This document shows, in pieces, positions 32,906 through 43,776 of a DNA stretch of 64,000 bases (positions within the stretch are counted from its first letter, which is position 1; the number at the start of each line of letters is the position of its first letter). Source of the stretch: Cephalopachus bancanus. Its lineage: Eukaryota > Chordata > Mammalia > Primates > Tarsiidae. Below the pieces are notes generated by a model. The model had not been told where the DNA came from, searched no databases, and saw nothing but the letters and a program-made list of their open reading frames with translations. The stretch spans positions 1,426,001-1,490,000 of the forward strand of contig JAPVLO010000180.1 in the NCBI GenBank assembly GCA_027257055.1, written 5' to 3'. The position numbers and the translations under genes are program-made.

Positions 32906-33499
32906 AATTGGTGAGACACATTCAGTCTCTAGAACCTTCCAACCTTCAGCTCACAAAATGATGGGCTCAGAGGAGCTGGAACGAGAAGCCAGCATGAGGG
33001 AGGGCGTGAGGGGAGTTAGTTTGCCTTTATTCTCTGGGCTTGGCTGCTGGATTGGTGAGGACCCGGTTGTGAAAAGACTTTGCTGCCAAGCTAAAATGCG
33101 TTTCAATTTGCACAGACTCCAGTGGGGAGTGTGGTGGTGACCAGAGCCATTGAGGGCCTGGCCGTCCAGCCGTGAGCACATGCCTTGTCCAGTGTGGTTG
33201 AGTCGTTGCCAGGCACCGGTCAGTTGTGGATAGTAGGAAGGTCAGGGCCAGCAAAGGAAGAGAAGGGTGTCATTGTCCTCTAGTTCTGGGGTGCTGAGGA
33301 GGCATCTGACCAGCAGTGGAGGGACTGGGCCGGTGAAGACGACCTTGAGCATTGATCTACAACGCTCCCCCTAAAAGCGGAGTTGTCTTTTGGAGGGTGG
33401 GCCCCTTGTAGTCCAGGCTTCCCCTGCTAGGTGGATGTTCTAGGAACCCATTGGCATCAGGGTGCCAGCTAGCATTGTTATGAGAGGCTGTGTTTGGCT
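32906..33499. other. Unique DNA
   Basis: Unassigned. The right end may include the diverged upstream part of the mariner-like transposase relic. Confidence 0.3.
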
Positions 33500-33870
33500 T
33501 CAGTGAATTTTGTTTTGGGGATTCCTTCAACGCATCCTTTGCCCATGTCAAGATGGGTGATTTATGAGCACGCCTGCCCACACTGCACCGAGTGTTCAGC
33601 GGTTTAGGACCTGAGACGGCCTGACCCCCATGCCCCACCATCCCTATTCACCCAGTCTCGCTCCCGTGACTTTTTTTATGCGTTTGTTTCCCTGGATGAA
33701 AAAAGTCCTCTGAGGGAAACATTTTGCCGATGTGAAAGAGGTGAAACCCAAAATTGCAGAAACACTGAAAGACGTCAAAACTGACAGTTCAAAACTGTTT
33801 TGAGCAGTGGAAAAAGCATCTCCATAGGTGTATGGCATCAAATGGAGGGGACTTTGAAGGTGACATATAA
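33500..33870 (+). pseudogene. Mariner-like (Tc1/mariner) transposase relic, C-terminal part
   Basis: Conceptual translation with frame changes gives the expected order of mariner transposase C-terminal motifs. MSRWVIY (from 33545) is followed after a frame break at about 33568 by TPAHTAPSVQRF, then PHHPYSPSLAP (33636-33665). The family normally has PPYSPDLAP here, so the catalytic Asp is replaced by Ser. Then come FPWMKKVL, an in-frame TGA, GKHFADVKEVK, a one-base frame shift near 33791, and FEQWKKHLHRCMASNGGDFEGD in pieces, ending at a TAA (33868-33870). The other catalytic Asp region (HDN or YDN) is damaged by a small deletion. The element is dead; left boundary and inverted repeats were not found. 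Confidence 0.8.
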
Positions 33871-33974
33871 GAACAAATTCACAATTTTTATAAATAAATT
33901 CTGGGTTTGGGGAGGGGTCCCTCCTCATATCTGACCTACTACAGAAGCTGGGCAGGGGTCCAAGAGGCAGACCA

Positions 33975-34140
33975 GGATATTCACTGCAGCTGCACTTGCA
34001 GCTGTGAAAATGGAAAGGAAACTCTGTGACTGCCATGTCTGTTGAGTGATTGGGCTGTGAAGCAGTACACAGCAGTAAAAGAACAGGGGATCCACTGGAC
34101 AGGATGGTAGGTCCTGCTGTGGCCCCAGGGCCCTTTTTAA
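33975..34140 (+). mobile_element. Possible L1 3' fragment, sense
   Basis: AGGATATTCACTGCAGCTGC, GTGAAAATGGAAAGGAAACT, CATGTCTGTTGAGTGATTGG and CACAGCAGTAAAAGAACAGG resemble the L1 ORF2 end phrase 'atattcattgcagc ... aaaatatggaaacaacc ... tatgcagccataaaaa'. Confidence 0.4.
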
Positions 34141-34220
34141 TGACTCGTCCTATAATGCTTCTTCCATGCTCCTGAAGCAAGGCTTATGAACACATGTAAA
34201 CCTACCTACACCCCACATTT

Positions 34221-34515
34221 CTTTTTTTTTTTCTGAGTTGGAGTCTCACTCTGTCACCCAGAGTGGAGTGCAGTGGCCGCTCCCGGCCACCGCAGCCTCG
34301 ACCTGCTGGGCTCCGGCGATCCTTCCGCCTCAGCCTTCCAAGTAGCTGGAACTACAGGCGTGCGCTACCATGCCCGGCTAATTTTTTTTTTTTTTATTGT
34401 AGAGATGAGGTCTCACCAAGTTGCCCAGGTGGGTCTTGAACCCACGGGCTTAGGCAATCCACTCACCTCAGCCTCCCAAAGGCGCGGGATTACAAGCTGA
34501 GCCACCGAGCCCAGC
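34221..34515 (-). mobile_element. Alu SINE, derived strepsirrhine-type, with target-site duplication
   Basis: GAGTTGGAGTCTCACTCTGT, GCTCCCGGCCACCGCAGCC, CCGGCGATCCTTCCGCCTC, TTCCAAGTAGCTGGAACTAC, TTTTATTGTAGAGATGAGGT and GGCGCGGGATTACAAGCTGA, followed by GCCACCGAGCCC. Flanks TACACCCCACATTT and TACACTCCACATTT form a 14-base target-site duplication with one difference. Confidence 0.95.
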
Positions 34516-34546
34516 TTACACTCCACATTTCAAAAGAAATCTCAAA

Positions 34547-34775
34547 CCCATGTGGGTTCGAGACCAGTCTAATGAGACCTTATAACTACAATAAATCAAA
34601 AAATTAGCTTGGCATGGTGGCACATACCTGTAGTTCCAGCTTCTTGGAAGGCTGAGGCAGGAGGATCACTGGAGCCCAGCAGGTCGAGGCTGCGGTGGCT
34701 GCAAGCATGCCCCTGCACTCCACCCTGGGCGACAGAGTGAGACTCTGACTCAAAACAACAGGCAAACAAACACAA
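34547..34775 (+). mobile_element. Alu SINE, 5'-truncated, derived type
   Basis: Starts inside the left arm (TGTGGGTTCGAGACCAGTCT), has AACTACAATAAATCAAAAAA at the linker, GTTCCAGCTTCTTGGAAGGC and CCAGCAGGTCGAGGCTGCGG, and ends GACTCTGACTCAAAACAACA. It lies 31 bases from an oppositely oriented Alu. Confidence 0.93.
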
Positions 34776-35883
34776 AGAGATCCTTCCTGTGGAGCTACCT
34801 ACACACAAACAAGGAACCAAAGGAGAGCAACAGGGTTATAAACCCGTGTGAGTTTCACACCACCAGTGTCTGGGCAGAAGGAGCCAGAGCCGAGTGGTCA
34901 AGACCGCCGGTGCCCTGGGCCACCTGCTCAGGTGCTGCAGGGCTGTGAGGGCAGCTGTCCCTGGGAGTGGCACTGCTGCTGAGCAGAGGCTTCCTCTCGT
35001 GTGCTGGACACCTCCTGCTCCGATCATGAGCAGGCCCAGGGGCAGTGTCTCTGCCAGGCTGGGACCAGGGCGAGCTGTGGCCGGCAGGGTGTGGAGGTGT
35101 TGCAGGTGATTTGGTGTCCACATCCCCGGCACTGGGGCACATGCCGCCCTCGGGAGGGCCTGGCGGGGAAGAGCCTGATGTGCAGAGAAGGGAAGGGGCT
35201 TGTCCGTGGTTGGGGCAGAGGAAGGGTGAGAACCAGGCCCTTCTAGTAGTACTTATTAATCGCCTGCTGGATGCCTTCTGCCCTGCCAAGGAGGCACAGC
35301 TGAGTGTTGGCAGGTCCCAGCTGCGCCAGGGCACTTGGACCTCTTGAGCGCAGCTCTGTTGCATTTTCACATTGTTTTCAATTTTGAGGCAGCCCCAGAC
35401 TTGCAGAGATGGTACAAGGGAGCCTCCCACCCCCACCCACTTGAGAGTGAACAGCTGCCTGGGGCCGTCATCACAGATGCTTCCTCGTGTGTTTCCCACA
35501 GGCAAGGATGGCATCCGACTGAGCCGTACACCAACACGAAGACTCTGCTGATGGGCCACTCAGCGCCCCAGGCCTTCTCAGGCCATGCCAGGGTCTCCAT
35601 GGGTCTTCTCGGCAGAAGGGCCCAGCACAGAGCCACGGGGTGCCCCAACCCTCAGCGTCCTGGGGAGCGTCCATCTCCCCTCACACCTGTGGCCAGACAC
35701 GTTGATGAACACAGGCCAGTGGTCCTGTGTGGGTCCTTCACCCTGGCATGCCTGGTGCTGGCATGATTAGAGGTGAGAGGGGCCCGTGATAAGACGGATG
35801 CGAGAGTGAGGCTGTGTGCCTTCTGCGTCAGGCTCATGTGGGATGTGGCTGGAAGGAACTGCCTCCCCTCACAGACGGCACCT
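34776..35883. other. Unique GC-rich DNA
   Basis: No repeat recognised. The 234-codon minus-strand frame at 34855-35559 has no recognisable domain and overlaps plus-strand frames. Confidence 0.35.
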
Positions 35884-36078
35884 GTACCCCCCATGGATGA
35901 TGCCCACGCCAGCCCCATGGCCAGCACCCTCCCCACAGCCAGTCCACCCCCCGCGGCCAGCACCCTCCCCACAGCCAGGCCCTCCCCCTGGCGCATGTCC
36001 TCCCCACAGCACACACCTTCCCCATAGTCCACACCCCCACATGGCCCACGTGCCCCCCCACAGCCCATGCCCTCCCCA
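35884..36078. repeat. C-rich degenerate minisatellite
   Basis: GCCAGCACCCTCCCCACAGC recurs twice exactly (GGCCAGCACCCTCCCCACAG) followed by diverged CCTCCCCACAG-like units. The minus strand is therefore G-rich. Confidence 0.75.
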
Positions 36079-38066
36079 TGGTCACTGCCGTGTGCAGAGC
36101 TCCACCCACACAACCTCGCTTCCTTCCCACATAGGGCACGTCCCTCTGTGGTCACGCTTTAGAGATGAGTGGGTGGCAGCTTAGACAGCAGTGACGTGCC
36201 CAGCTCAGGTGGAGACCAGGGATGACAAGGCCTGGAGCAAGGCCTCTGTGCCACGGCTCTCCTTGTTGGAGAGAGCCAGGGCTGGGCGCTCAGCGGGAGA
36301 GACTCCTGCACTCGGTAGGGGTTCAGTACAGACCAAGCTCAGACCAAGCCCAGGACCTGGGGGTGCCTCGCCGAGGGGTAGACAGGAAGCAGAGTTGGCA
36401 GCTGTCTGAGGAGACTCAGGGCGGGTGGGCTAGGGGGTCAGATGCCGAGGTTGGGGGTCTTGCCGACACGGGGTTCTCCCATTCAGCAGGGGCCTCCCTG
36501 GTACCCCCAGGCCCGAAGGGGCAAGTCCCTCCTCACGCCGTCTGCTCTGGTGTCCCTCCCGAGAGCGGGTTCTTGTTCCCTTGTCCTCACCTTCCGTCTC
36601 CCACCCGCTTTCTCCCTGCATCCCAGTCTCCGACCTGCCATTCCCCTGGGTGGGGGCAGTGGAGATACGAATGGGAAGAGCTCCATCAAGTTCCCCAAGG
36701 AGGTGGAGGCCGTCAGGCCGTCCTCCCGGCCAGCGCCCAGGCACATGCTGCAGGGGAGTGTCTGCACATGAAGATGTAGTCAGTCACCACCCCTGGGCAA
36801 GCATCCCTGTGGGAGGGGGCTGGCGGGGTCAGGGGGAGGTGATGCCAGGGAGGCTGTTGCCATGGTGACTTGGGGGAGCCTGCCCAGCCTCTCTGATCCT
36901 AATCCTTGCTGCCAGGCCTGTGGAGCGCCGCTTTCCAGCACATGGAGATGCTGTGTCCCCCTGTGGAAGCTGGACCGTGGCTGGTGGCGGGACCCCAGCC
37001 ACGGAGGCCCTGGAGTTCCTTCTGGAGCAGAACCCAGGCACGGGGCGGGCCTGGCTGGTCTGTGCCAGTGTGCCACGACACGGCCAGCTTGTGGAGGGAC
37101 GCGGTGTGCCGGCTGTTTCTCCCTGTGTGAGCCCAGTTATGTTGTGAAAGTGATTTGGTTCCGTGGTCCTTCTAAACAATGAGTGGCTCTGTCTCACCAC
37201 CCACGGTGCAGCTCTGCCTCTGACTCTCATTGACGCTGGCCAGGCCTGCGGCTGCCACATCTTCTCAAGACTGCTCATGAGTGACTGTTGAGACGTCACT
37301 GCACGCTGGAGGCACCGCCAGGCTGAGGCCTGAGACGTGCCGAGACCTCTTTTTCTCCTCCAGGGTGAAATCCCAGCCATGGGGTACCTGGGTCACAAGA
37401 CGCCACCGTCTGTGTGGTCTTCTTGCGCTCTGCTAAGTATTTCCCCAGAATTTTAACGTTGTCGGCCATGCGGAATGTTCCCATGCTGACAGTCCTGCCA
37501 GTGTTGGGCGCACAGGTTCTGTTTTGGGTGCTCACGTGGGGTTATGAAGTGGCGCGTTGCCGCCCGTGTTTGGGGGCCAGACGGGTCACCTGCACATCTG
37601 TGATGACTGATCTGCTGGGTCTGCGACTTGTGTTTCCTCCTGTGTGTCATCTGTGGATAGCCTTGGCTCCTTCCGGCTGAGTTTTTTTGAGCAGTTTTGT
37701 CACCAAGCAGCCATGTGGATTTGGATAGATGCATCTTCCCATGCCCAGGATGAGACGGCTTGCCCACCCTGCCAGCTGCTCAGCCCTCAAGACTCTGCTG
37801 TTGAGGGGGAGAGGGGGCAGGGAGGTCCCTGAGAGCACAGGGAGCTCAGCCGTTCGTCCTTGAGTCCACTGGAAGGTCCTCTCTTCCTCAGAGTCTGTCC
37901 TGTCTCCTCCCACCCCTAGCTCTGGTGTCTTGGTGAGTGGGTGCAGGGACGAGCTCAGTATGTAGCTGACCAGCTGTGATGACTGCTAGGAGGGTGCTTC
38001 GTGGAAGATTGTTGGGGCTTCAACAGAGAGTCCATGGACTAAGGCGTCGGGGCATGAAGGATGGAT
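36079..38066. other. Unique GC-rich DNA
   Basis: Nothing assigned with confidence over about 2 kb. The part around 37400-37720 is less GC-rich and may include a very old, unidentified repeat. Confidence 0.3.
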
Positions 38067-38523
38067 GACTAAGCCAGATGGAGGACGGTCTGGAGGACAG
38101 GTGAGTCAGCCAGATGGAGGATGGTCTGGAGGATGAGTGAGTTACCCAGCTAGAGGACAGTCCTGGAAACGGGTGACTTAGCCAGATGGAGGACGGTCCT
38201 GGAGGACGGATGACTTAGCCAGATGGAGGATGGTCCTGGAGGACGGGAGACTTAGCCAGATGGAGGACAGTCTGGAGGACGGGTGTTTAGCCAGATGGAG
38301 GACAGTCCTGGAAATGGGTGACTTAGCCAGATGGAGGATGGTCCTGGAGGACGAGTGACTTAGCCAGATGGAGGACGGTCCTGGAGGATAGTGACTTAGC
38401 CAGATGGAGGACGGTCTGGAGGACGGGTGAGTTACCCAGATGGAGGACGGTCCTGGAGGATGGTGACTTAGCCAGATAGAGGACGGTCCTTAAAGACGGG
38501 GGTGACTTAGCCAGATGGAGAGA
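38067..38523. repeat. Minisatellite, period about 37 bp, about 12 copies
   Basis: Consensus unit GACTTAGCCAGATGGAGGAC then GGTCCTGGAGGACGGGT. Units are highly similar and differ mainly by a missing TCC or by GGACA/GGACG and GGT/GAT changes, indicating recent homogenisation. Minus-strand open frames here are repeat artefacts. Confidence 0.97.
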
Positions 38524-38695
38524 CCAGAAGGGGCCTACTGGGTGGGGGAAGCGTCCTCCGAGCACTGGGACAGGCGCTCTTTGATGTTTGTGGGACACCG
38601 AGAAGATGAATCAGGGAAATGTGTGGTCCCTGTGGCCCCAGGGCTGCTCCAGGCCAAGGAGGAGGAGTGGCCCTTGTGGGGAGGAAGCTGGGCTG

Positions 38696-38940
38696 GCCAG
38701 CAGGGTTATCCCTGAGAGGGCTTGGAAACTTCCTGGTGGAGGCGAAAGGGGACAGCCCACCAGGTAGCGTTATCCCTGAGAGGGCCAGAAGGTTTCCCGG
38801 GGGAGGCGGGAGGGGACAGCCCACTGGATGGGTTATCCCTGAGAGGACCACGAAGGCTTCCTGGTGGGAGCAGGTGAGGGCAGCCTACAAGGTGGGATTA
38901 TCTCTGAGTGGTCCTGGGGGTGAGAGGGGACAGTCCAGCA
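38696..38940. repeat. Tandem repeat, period about 64 bp, four copies
   Basis: TTATCCCTGAGAGG-type anchors at 38706, 38770, 38833 and 38898. Each unit also contains a GGGGACAGCCCAC-like end and a CTTCCTGGTGGAGG-like middle. Confidence 0.92.
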
Positions 38941-39479
38941 GTTGGACAGCTCTTCCGGGGACCAGTTGGGCCTCCCAGTTTGTGGGATCCCACTGGCCCC
39001 AGGAGTGGTCAGGACCTGGGAGTGGTCTGGTGTGCTTTGCGGCTTGGTCTTGGTCTTGGAATGCCCCCATTCAGCCTCAGATCCCCAGGAACAAAAGATG
39101 GCGACATGGAGCAGGGTCATGCTCTTCCCCGTGTGCAGGGACTCATGCTGGGCTAGTGTTGGGTGCTAACAGGTCCCTAGTTGGAGGGAACGCCCCATGG
39201 GGATAAGAGGCTGGGAAGGTTGTGCAGATGCTGGAGCCCTGGGGGATCACTCACATAGCAAGGTGCCGGGTCTGAGTGTTGCTCTGGCCCTGACTCCGAC
39301 ACCACCTGGCGTGTCCCTGGAGGTGTCTTGCGTGGCCTCATCCTGGGAGAAAGTGAGCTCTGAGGACATGGCAGTGACAGGCTCCCTCCTGGGTCCCTCA
39401 GGGATGGCTGCAGGGAGGACCCGGCAGCAGCAGGAGACCCTGTTGCTGGTTGACGGGCCCCTCCCAGGGTCTAATCCCC
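38941..39479. other. Unique GC-rich DNA
   Basis: No element recognised. Confidence 0.3.
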
Positions 39480-39605
39480 TCTTCACGCAGCACCTGAGAC
39501 TAGAACCCGGGTGCATACCCAGCTCTGCCAACCTCTGTGGTGGATCCTCAAGCCTGCCATTTCCCTCCTGTGCCTCAGTTTCCTCAGTTGCGAAGCAGGG
39601 GCCTC
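39480..39605 (+). mobile_element. MIR SINE fragment
   Basis: TAGAACCCGGGTGCATACCC, AGCTCTGCCAACCTCTGTGG, then GTGCCTCAGTTTCCTCAGTT. The MIR 'gtgcctcagtttcctcatctg' word is nearly intact; the preceding half is diverged. Confidence 0.75.
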
Positions 39606-39904
39606 TCAGCTTCTTTTCCATGTTCGTGTTCTCTCACGTGCTCGCGTGACTTTCCAGGCACAGGAATCCAGCCTGCGACCAGACACACTGACTGTCCCAG
39701 AGGAGAAGGAAGGCCATCCCTGTCCCCGCCCCTCTGCTTCCCTCACGGGCACTAAGAGGCACAGCCCAAGCCTCTCAGCAGGGAGGGCCAAGGCCAGATC
39801 CCCCCGGTCGGTGCAGGAAGCAAACCTCGAGGTTGTGGGTGGTTCAGAGCACCCACATCCCCACGGTGCCTTCCACCAGCCCTGCGTCCTGCTGCAGGGA
39901 TGAC

Positions 39905-40178
39905 TGGGGCCAACAGAGTCCATGTCGGAGCCACTCAGCGTCGCTTCCTAAGGAGAGGGGACTGGAGACCCTGGGGCTCACAGAGTCCATGCTGGAGCCA
40001 CCCAGTGTCACTTTCTAAGGAGAGGGGATAAGAGAGCCTGGGGTCCACAGAGTCCATGCTGGACCACCTGGTGTCACTTTCCAAGGAAGGAAAACAGGAG
40101 AGCCTGCGGCCCGGGGAGCCCACACCAGAGCCACCCAGCGTCACTTTCTAAGCACATGGGACAGGAGAACCCAGGGCC
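39905..40178. repeat. Tandem repeat, period 67 bp, four copies
   Basis: AGAGTCCATG anchors at 39915, 39982 and 40049, with a fourth diverged unit from about 40113. Each unit holds GGAGCCACCCAGTGTCACTT and TCTAAGGAGAGGGGA-like parts. Confidence 0.95.
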
Positions 40179-41399
40179 TGCTGGGAGCTGGTGTCCATGA
40201 AGACGCTCTGGGATGCAGGGGTGGCTCAGAGCAGCGGGTTCCAGCAGAGCTGGGGTCGAATCTTGGGTGGGGCTGGGGTGGTGGTGTTAGGTCCACCTGG
40301 GGTGGCCTTCGGGTGAACTGGATTCTGCACAGTGCTGTCCTCGGAGCTCTTGGAAGCCGGTCACAGGCAGCCTTTCCCACAGCGGTGGGTCACCGGGCCG
40401 TGATTGTACACCCTGGCAGTACCATTCACCACTGGCCCACTTGCTCCGTCTTTCCCTTGAGAATAAATGAGACTGTGGTCCTGCCCATGAACAGGCAGTG
40501 TCACCGGTCTACTGCCCATCTCTTAATAATGACCATGGTGCCCCCGGTACACGGCAACCTGCCTGGCGCTTGCGGGGTTAGGTCCATCCAGAAATGGCAT
40601 GGCCGTCTGTGCCAGGGATGTTGCAGGAATGACTCCCGTGGGCTGTCCATCAGCACCCACCAACTGCTCAGTCTTGGGACCCCAGAGCTGTTGTCACTTG
40701 TCCACAAACTAGGGCATTTGTGGTTGGCTGAGCCCTTCCTCACGACCCCGAGTAAGTGGCGAAGAGGTACACTATGGATCAGCTGAGTGGACGTGACTGA
40801 ATTCCCAGCCTCTGAGTCTGTTGATCTGGGGTTTCGTTTCTGCCTCGTTTTGCACACGGGAGCCTCTCGTCATGGCTCTGGCTTATCTGGAGAACGGTCT
40901 TCAGCTGAGGAGGGGGCCAGGCCATCAAGGGAGGAGGGAAGGCCTGGGGAGGGGACGCATCCCAGCAGCCCCCGACAGTCCGCATGGCCGTTGCCAGGGC
41001 TTCATGCTCTGCGTTTGCAGAGGCCCCCACGGCGCTTCTCCCATCCAGATGCGAGTCCCAGAGCCAGTGGGTGGACACTTGGCACGTCCCCTGGACCGGA
41101 AGGGGCTCAGAGGAGCCCGAGGGGCACTGTCGCAGTAGCAGGTAGTAGCTGTCCCTGGCTGCAGCACACGCTGTCTTTAATAGCTCTCTTGGGGAGTAAC
41201 TGAACGACAGTAAGCCACACGTGGTGGAAGCAGACAGCTTGACAAGTGTTGGACCTGCATCCCTACCTGTGACGTCATCATCACACATCACAACAGTGGC
41301 TGTGTCCATCACCCCAGGAGTGTCCTCATGCCCCTGAGAGCATGCCCTCCTCCCCCTTTGTGCCCGGAGTGCTCCACGCAGATCTGCTCTCCATCATGT
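40179..41399. other. Unique GC-rich DNA
   Basis: No element recognised. Open frames of up to 177 codons on both strands overlap and have no identifiable domain. Confidence 0.35.
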
Positions 41400-41757
41400 A
41401 CTTACGGAGTACTTGCATGTTCTAGGTGTTTACACACATCGAGTCGCACACTGAGTGATCTCATGAGGTTTCTCTCACTTCGCATCACTTTTGGGTAGGG
41501 TCCGAGTGTGGCACACATCAATGGCTCACCTTTGCTGCGAGTTGTGCTTCACGGTGTGGGTGGCTAAGTCGTTCCTTCATGGTCCTGTTGATGAGTATTT
41601 GGCTCTTCCTGGACCTTGGCTATTATGGACAACGTCGCTGTGAACGATTTTTGTATGAATCTTTGTGTGGACAAATATTTTGTTTCTCTTGGGCACATGC
41701 CCAGAAGGGAGTGACTGGATCATGTGATGGGTACATCTTTAGTATATTAAGAAACTG

Positions 41758-42166
<409 letters not shown>

Positions 42167-43639
42167 TCATCATTGTGTGGGGTCTCTCATTATGATTTTT
42201 AACCTGCATTTCTCTTATAGCTAATGGTGTTGAGCCTCTTTTCATGTGTGTATCTGCCACTTACATGTTTTTTTCTTGTAAAGTGTGTGTTTAAATTTTT
42301 CACCTATTTGTGGGGAGGTTTTGATTTCTTACAATTGAGTTTTGGGAATTATGCCGTCTGGATATAAGTTCTGTATCAGATGTGTAAGTTGCAAATATTT
42401 CTCCCATTCTACAGCTTGTCTTTAATTCAAGGACCAGAAGTTCTAAATTTTGGTAAAGTTTTTTTTTTTTTTCCTTTTTGGATTGTGTCTTTGGTGTTGT
42501 ATCTAAGACATCTTTGCGTGACTCAAAGTCAGAGAGATTCTTCTGTTTTTGTCTGGAAATTTTATAGTTTTAGGTTTTACATTTTGGACAGTGATTCATT
42601 TTGATTTAATATTTGTACAAGGTTAATACATGGTACAAGGTATACTTCATATTTCACTTTTTTGCATATGCATATCTAATTGTTTCAGCACAATGTGCAG
42701 AAAAGACTGTCCTTTCCCCCACTGAGTTGCCTTTATGCTTTTGTCAAAACTCAGGGTTCACATAGGGGTAGGTCTATTTTTATACTTTTCTGTTATTGAT
42801 CAATTCATCTATCTTTCTGCCAATACCAAACCATCTTGAGTTCTATAGCTCTGTGGGTCTTGAAATCATGGAGTGTCAGTTATCTAAATTTGTTCTTTTT
42901 CAATGTTGTTTTGGCTAGTCTAGGTCTTTTGCATTTTCATATGAACTTTAGGATTAACTTGTAGATTTCTACAACAGCAACAACAACAAGAAAGGCTGCT
43001 GGGAATTTGATTGGGATTGTTTTGAGTTGCTAGATCAGTTTGGGGAGAATTGACATGTTGATGACCTTCAAATCCATGAACATGCTATATCGCTCCATTC
43101 ATTTAGATCTTTAATTTCCATAAACAATGTTTGGTGTTCTCAAAACAGGCTTTGCACATCTATTGTCATAGTTTTACTATACATTTCATATATTATAATG
43201 CTATTGTAAGTAACTATTGTTCTTTATTTCAATTTCTAATTTTTTGTTGCTAGTATGTAGAAATGCACTAATTTGTTTATCAATCTCATACATTGCAAAC
43301 TTAGTACAACTCTCCTACTTGTTCTGATAGCTTTTTGATACATGTCATTGGATTTTCCACATAGACAATCATGTTGTCTAGAAATAGTATTTTGGCCTCT
43401 ACTTCCGTCTGGATGGTTTTTATTTCTTTTTCATTTCTTGTTGCACTTGTAAGAACCTCCAGGACAATGTTGACTAGGAGTAGTGAGAGTAGAGACCTTT
43501 GACTTGTTTCTGATTTTAGGGGAGACATTCAGCTATTCATCAGTAAGTATGATATTAGGTACAGGTTTGTTCATTTGTTTGTAGATGTTGTTTAGTAGGT
43601 TGAGGACATTCCCTTCCATTCCATGTTTATTTTTATTAT

Positions 43640-43776
43640 TTTTTTTCAAGACAGGATCTTGCTCTGTTGCCCAGGCTGGAGTGCAGTGGTGAGATGATAG
43701 CTCACTGCAGTCTCAATCCTCCTGCCTTGGCCTCCCAATTAGTTGGGATTAGAGATGTGAGCTGCTGCATCCAGTC
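43640..43776 (-). mobile_element. Alu monomer / FLAM-type fragment
   Basis: CAAGACAGGATCTTGCTCTG, TTGCCCAGGCTGGAGTGCAG, then directly CTCCTGCCTTGGCCTCCC and GTGAGCTGCTGCATCCAGTC. Much of the middle of the arm is missing. It is inserted in L1. Confidence 0.8.

Noticed and set aside
34855..35559. 234-codon minus-strand frame
   Set aside because: No family resemblance, overlapping alternative frames of similar length, and no exon signals in a consistent arrangement.
38323..38598. Repeat-containing minus-strand frame (HLAKSL-like units)
   Set aside because: Translation of the 37-bp minisatellite; no independent support.
42452..42471. T-run followed by coding-like frame in the L1 region
   Set aside because: Entirely within antisense L1 sequence; the frame is an accident of the complement strand.
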